Shown: positions 61,019-64,000 of the stretch, piece by piece
Layout: every line of letters starts with the position of its first letter
Numbering within the stretch: the stretch's first letter is position 1
NCBI GenBank assembly: GCA_963674895.2
Contig: CAXXCY010000002.1
Location: 372,001-436,000, forward strand
Source of the DNA: CAXXOK01 sp963674895
GTDB taxonomy: Bacteria; Bacillota; Clostridia; Christensenellales; Aristaeellaceae
DNA: 64,000 nt
Reading direction: 5' to 3'
Position numbers and translations under genes: made by a program
Notes under the pieces: model-generated
What the model saw: the letters and a program-made list of their open reading frames with translations, nothing else
The model's database searches: none
Told to the model about the DNA's origin: nothing

Positions 61019-62031
61019 AGGCGGCTGTGTTTTACGGAAAAGGCGACATCCGGGTCGAAGCGGGGTACCCGGTGCCGCCGGTGAAGGAGGACGAGGTCCT
61101 CGTCCGGGTGATGGCCTGCGGCGTTTGCGGTACGGATATGCATATCTTTTCCGGCGCGCAGGGCGCGACGGCCTGCAGCCCGCCGGTGATCCTCGGGCAT
61201 GAGTTTGCGGGAATCGTTGAGAAAACCGGAGCGGCGGTCACCCGCGTGAAGGCCGGGCAGCATGTGACCGTCGATCCCAACATCGCGTGCGGGGCCTGCG
61301 AACAATGCCGCCTGGGCAACCCGCATTTCTGCGACCGCATGGCCGCGACCGGGGTGAACTACAACGGCGGGTTTGCCGAGTATTGCAGGGTGCTTGAAAA
61401 GCAGGTGTTCGCCGCGCCGGACAGCATTCCGTTTGAGGAGCTGGCCCTGTGCGAACCGCTGGCCTGCTGCCTGCACGGCATCGACCTGTCGGACATCCGC
61501 ACGGGGGATACCGTGATGATTGTCGGCGGGGGCACGATCGGCATGATGATGCTGCAGTTGGCAAGACTGAGCGGGGCCGTGCGCACCGTGATGCTGGAGA
61601 CAAACGAGCGCCGGTTTGTGCTGGCAAAACAGCTGGGCGCGGACCTTGTCCTAAACCCGCTGCAGGGCAGCTTGGATGATGCACTGCAAAGCAACGGCTT
61701 CCGCAATATCCGTGTGGCCATCGAATGCGTGGGCCGACCGGAAACCATCGAATATGCCGTCCGGTATGTGGGCAACGCGGGCACCGTGATGATTTTCGGG
61801 CTGACGGACCCGGACTGCGCCATCCCGTTCAAGCCCTTCGATGCCTTCCGCAAGGAGCTGACCGTGAAAACCTCGTTCGTCAATCCGCATACCCAGGGGC
61901 GCGCCGTCGAGATCATTCAATCAGGCAAGCTGCGCCTGGCCGAGCTTATCAGCGACCGCATTCCGCTCGACCGGATCGCAGACGCGTTCACCCCCGGCCC
62001 CCGCAACGGCAAGAGTATAATTGTTCCATAG
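61015..62031 (+). CDS. Zinc-dependent alcohol dehydrogenase (sorbitol/threonine dehydrogenase type)
   Basis: A 338-residue classical zinc MDR enzyme. Catalytic zinc: CGVCGTDMHIF and GHEFAGIVE; structural zinc: IACGACEQCRLGNPHFC; cofactor: VMIVGGGTIGMMMLQLARL. GTG at 61015 overlaps the stop of the previous gene and has GGAAGGGG upstream; the open frame from 60436 is not real. Related enzymes oxidise polyols, 5-keto-gluconate/idonate or threonine. Last gene on the plus strand in this block; no clear terminator before the converging gene. Confidence 0.92.
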   Translation: MKAAVFYGKGDIRVEAGYPVPPVKEDEVLVRVMACGVCGTDMHIFSGAQGATACSPPVILGHEFAGIVEKTGAAVTRVKAGQHVTVDPNIACGACEQCRLGNPHFCDRMAATGVNYNGGFAEYCRVLEKQVFAAPDSIPFEELALCEPLACCLHGIDLSDIRTGDTVMIVGGGTIGMMMLQLARLSGAVRTVMLETNERRFVLAKQLGADLVLNPLQGSLDDALQSNGFRNIRVAIECVGRPETIEYAVRYVGNAGTVMIFGLTDPDCAIPFKPFDAFRKELTVKTSFVNPHTQGRAVEIIQSGKLRLAELISDRIPLDRIADAFTPGPRNGKSIIVP

Positions 62032-62087
62032 AATGGACCAGAGAAGCAAGGCTTTTCCAGTAAAAATCATCGGGACGGAACCATGAT

Positions 62088-64000
62088 TCACGGGGCATTG
62101 AGATTAACACAGCCCTCAAACGAGTCGGCGGCAACGTCTATTTCATGATCCGGCAGATGTAGGGACGAGAGCGCGGTGCAGTTTATGAACGCTCTGCCGC
62201 CGATCCATTCGATACCCTCAGGGATGCGGATGTGCACAAGCGCGGCACAGTCTGAGAACGCGCCAAGGCCGATGCCGGTCACACTGGCGGGGAGTTCCAC
62301 GGTGCTCAGTGCCGTGCATCCGGCAAACGCCATATTCGGTATCCACGAAACACCCTCGGGAATTGTTATGCTGTGCAAAGCGGCGCACCCGGAAAATATG
62401 CCGTTTTCCCAATCACTTAGCCCCCGCGGCAGGATTGCGCTGGCAAGGCTCAGGCAATCCTTAAAGGCTTCCTCTCCGATGCTGTAAACCGAAAAGGGTA
62501 CGGATATGCTTTCCAGCGCCGCGCATCCTGAAAACGCCTGATATCCGATACGCTCCAGCCCGCCCGGAAGCGTTACGCCAGCGAGCGCCGCGCAGCCGGA
62601 AAACAGTTTATCGCCCAGTTCCTTTAGTCCCTCTGGAATATTAACGTATCGTAATCCGATGCAGTTGATGAACGCCTGCCCGCCGATCGTTTTCAGTTCG
62701 CCGGGCAGCGAGACGGCAACAAGTGCCTCGCAGCCCGAGAAGGCCTGAAAGCCTATACTTAAAAGGGTATCCGGTAAATTGATACCGACAAGGGACGTGC
62801 AGCCTTGAAACGCACTATCGCCGATGTTCGTTATCCCGGCCGGAAGCGATACGCTCATTAAACGATTGCAATCCTTGAACGCCTCCTCCGGAATCCGGCT
62901 GACGCCCGCGGGGACGGTAATACTCCTCAGGTCGCTGCAGCCGGCGAATGCGCCGAAACCCAAACTTTGGAGGCAAGCCGGCAGTTTCATATCGTCAATG
63001 GCAGCGCACCGGAGGAACGCCCAAACCCCGATTTCCTCGACTCCGTCGGGGAGATCGATCTGGTCAAGCGCTTTGCAGTCGACGAAAGTGTGATCCGCAA
63101 TTACGCGCAGCGTTTCCGGAAGCGTAATATCCTTCAGGCTCTCGCACCCTCCGAAAACCGCCCTGTCCAATTGTTCAATCCCTTCGGGCACCTGTATGGC
63201 CTTCAGGCTTTTACACTGAAAAAACGCCCATTTGCCGATATGCTGAAGGCCGTCGGGAAGCTGCACGCCGCCGAGATTTACGCAGCCGTAAAACGCTCCG
63301 TATTCCACGCGCTTCAGGCCCGCCGGAAGCCGCACCTCCGTAAGGTTCGTGCAGTTCCAAAACAGGTATCGGCTCACGGTATCCACTTTTTCGGGGATTA
63401 CGGCCGCTTCCAAACTTACGCAGTCTTGAAATGCGCTCGAGCCGATGCTGGTCAGGCTTTTGGGCAGATTGATCTGCCGCAGCTTGGAACAGCCGTTGAA
63501 AGCAAAACTATCAATGGTTTCGACGGTATTCGGCAGCACCATTTGCTCAATCGATTCACATTTTAAAAAGGAGTTCGCCCCCAGTTCCTTCAGGCTGTCG
63601 GGAAGCGCAACATCCTTTATAGCGCTGCATTTCCAGAAGGCGTCCCTTCCGATACTCGTGACTCCGTTTGGAATCGTAACGCCTGTAAGGCCTGTGCAGG
63701 CCGCGCAAAAGCCGTCCGGGATTGCGGTCAGACCCGCCGGTATATCCATGCCCGTGAGACTGACGCAATCCCCGAAGACATAAATCCCGATGGAAAGCGT
63801 GCCGGCCGGCAAGCTGAGGCCGCCCAGCGAACCGCATCCCCGGAAAACATGGTCGCCGATGCTTGTCAAGCTATCCGGAAGCCTGATGCTGACAAGGGCG
63901 GTACAGTTGCGAAAGGCCTCATGATCTATCCTGGTTACGCCATCCGGCACGGAGACGGATGTAATGGAAGCGTTATCCTTAAACGCCGCGACGCCGACCG
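62088..64000 (-). CDS. BspA-like leucine-rich-repeat protein, start outside window
   Basis: At least 636 residues made almost wholly of about 27 repeats of 23 residues with the pattern LTSIGDxAFxGCxxLxxVxLP, the Treponema/BspA type LRR (LRR_5). The frame runs to the window edge, so the N-terminus with any signal peptide is missing. The C-terminus ends right after the last repeat (ADSFEGCVNLNAP) with no anchor or Ig-like domain. Such proteins are often surface adhesins or part of larger secreted proteins. It converges with the zinc dehydrogenase gene 56 bases away. Confidence 0.9.
   Translation of the reverse strand, partial: VGVAAFKDNASITSVSVPDGVTRIDHEAFRNCTALVSIRLPDSLTSIGDHVFRGCGSLGGLSLPAGTLSIGIYVFGDCVSLTGMDIPAGLTAIPDGFCAACTGLTGVTIPNGVTSIGRDAFWKCSAIKDVALPDSLKELGANSFLKCESIEQMVLPNTVETIDSFAFNGCSKLRQINLPKSLTSIGSSAFQDCVSLEAAVIPEKVDTVSRYLFWNCTNLTEVRLPAGLKRVEYGAFYGCVNLGGVQLPDGLQHIGKWAFFQCKSLKAIQVPEGIEQLDRAVFGGCESLKDITLPETLRVIADHTFVDCKALDQIDLPDGVEEIGVWAFLRCAAIDDMKLPACLQSLGFGAFAGCSDLRSITVPAGVSRIPEEAFKDCNRLMSVSLPAGITNIGDSAFQGCTSLVGINLPDTLLSIGFQAFSGCEALVAVSLPGELKTIGGQAFINCIGLRYVNIPEGLKELGDKLFSGCAALAGVTLPGGLERIGYQAFSGCAALESISVPFSVYSIGEEAFKDCLSLASAILPRGLSDWENGIFSGCAALHSITIPEGVSWIPNMAFAGCTALSTVELPASVTGIGLGAFSDCAALVHIRIPEGIEWIGGRAFINCTALSSLHLPDHEIDVAADSFEGCVNLNAP

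Noticed and set aside
62088..64000. DNA tandem repeat array
   Set aside because: The periodicity is at protein level (23-residue LRR); the DNA units are too diverged to be a satellite or CRISPR array.

Overview
The window looks like a chromosomal segment of a strictly anaerobic, G+C-rich (by eye, upper fifties percent) Bacillota/Clostridia-type gut or rumen organism. The signs are strong AGGAGG-type ribosome binding sites, carbohydrate ABC and TRAP uptake operons, YesM/YesN-style two-component control, a glycyl radical enzyme (needs anoxia), a GH51 arabinofuranosidase and a BspA-like leucine-rich-repeat protein. None of the four solute-binding proteins has a canonical lipobox; this resembles what I recall of some Christensenellales-like lineages, but taxonomy is only a guess. 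No rRNA, tRNA, CRISPR array, phage or insertion sequence with a transposase was seen.

Layout. 1-13 kb: the 3' part of a complex-I-like proton-pumping subunit, a TetR regulator with its promoter/operator and an aldo/keto reductase, NagA, two c-di-GMP enzymes (GGDEF-EAL and GGDEF), AzlCD, a GH43 enzyme, a MITE-like repeat, an AhpD-like protein and a decayed cupin gene. 13-24.5 kb: a secreted beta-propeller protein; a seven-gene minus-strand operon (quinone oxidoreductase, TRAP DctQ-DctM-DctP, MDR dehydrogenase, Gfo/Idh, NAD-epimerase) with an IclR regulator and two palindromes in front of it; and a nucleoside phosphorylase. 24.6-31 kb: a plus-strand sugar ABC transporter followed by its histidine kinase and AraC-type response regulator. 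31-37.2 kb: an ABC transporter plus GH51 arabinofuranosidase operon, divergent from a LacI regulator, with two matching operators.

37.2-62 kb is the most interesting part. One unusual regulator (sugar-binding fold with a C-terminal helix-turn-helix) sits between two divergent operons. The leftward operon encodes a second TRAP transporter, a TIM-barrel isomerase, a Gfo/Idh dehydrogenase, a 2-keto-3-deoxygluconate-type kinase, 6-phosphogluconate dehydrogenase and a LarA-like nickel racemase. The rightward operon encodes a glycyl-radical activase, a divergent glycyl radical enzyme, a bicupin, a ManA-type isomerase, a MATE exporter, an FAD oxidoreductase, two Gfo/Idh dehydrogenases, two TIM-barrel isomerases, a small beta-rich protein, a 2-hydroxyacid dehydrogenase and a zinc alcohol dehydrogenase. 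I infer one pathway that takes up a sugar-acid or modified-sugar substrate, oxidises and isomerises it, performs a radical step of unknown chemistry, and feeds products to 6-phosphogluconate/KDG-level metabolism. The window ends inside a very long leucine-rich-repeat gene.
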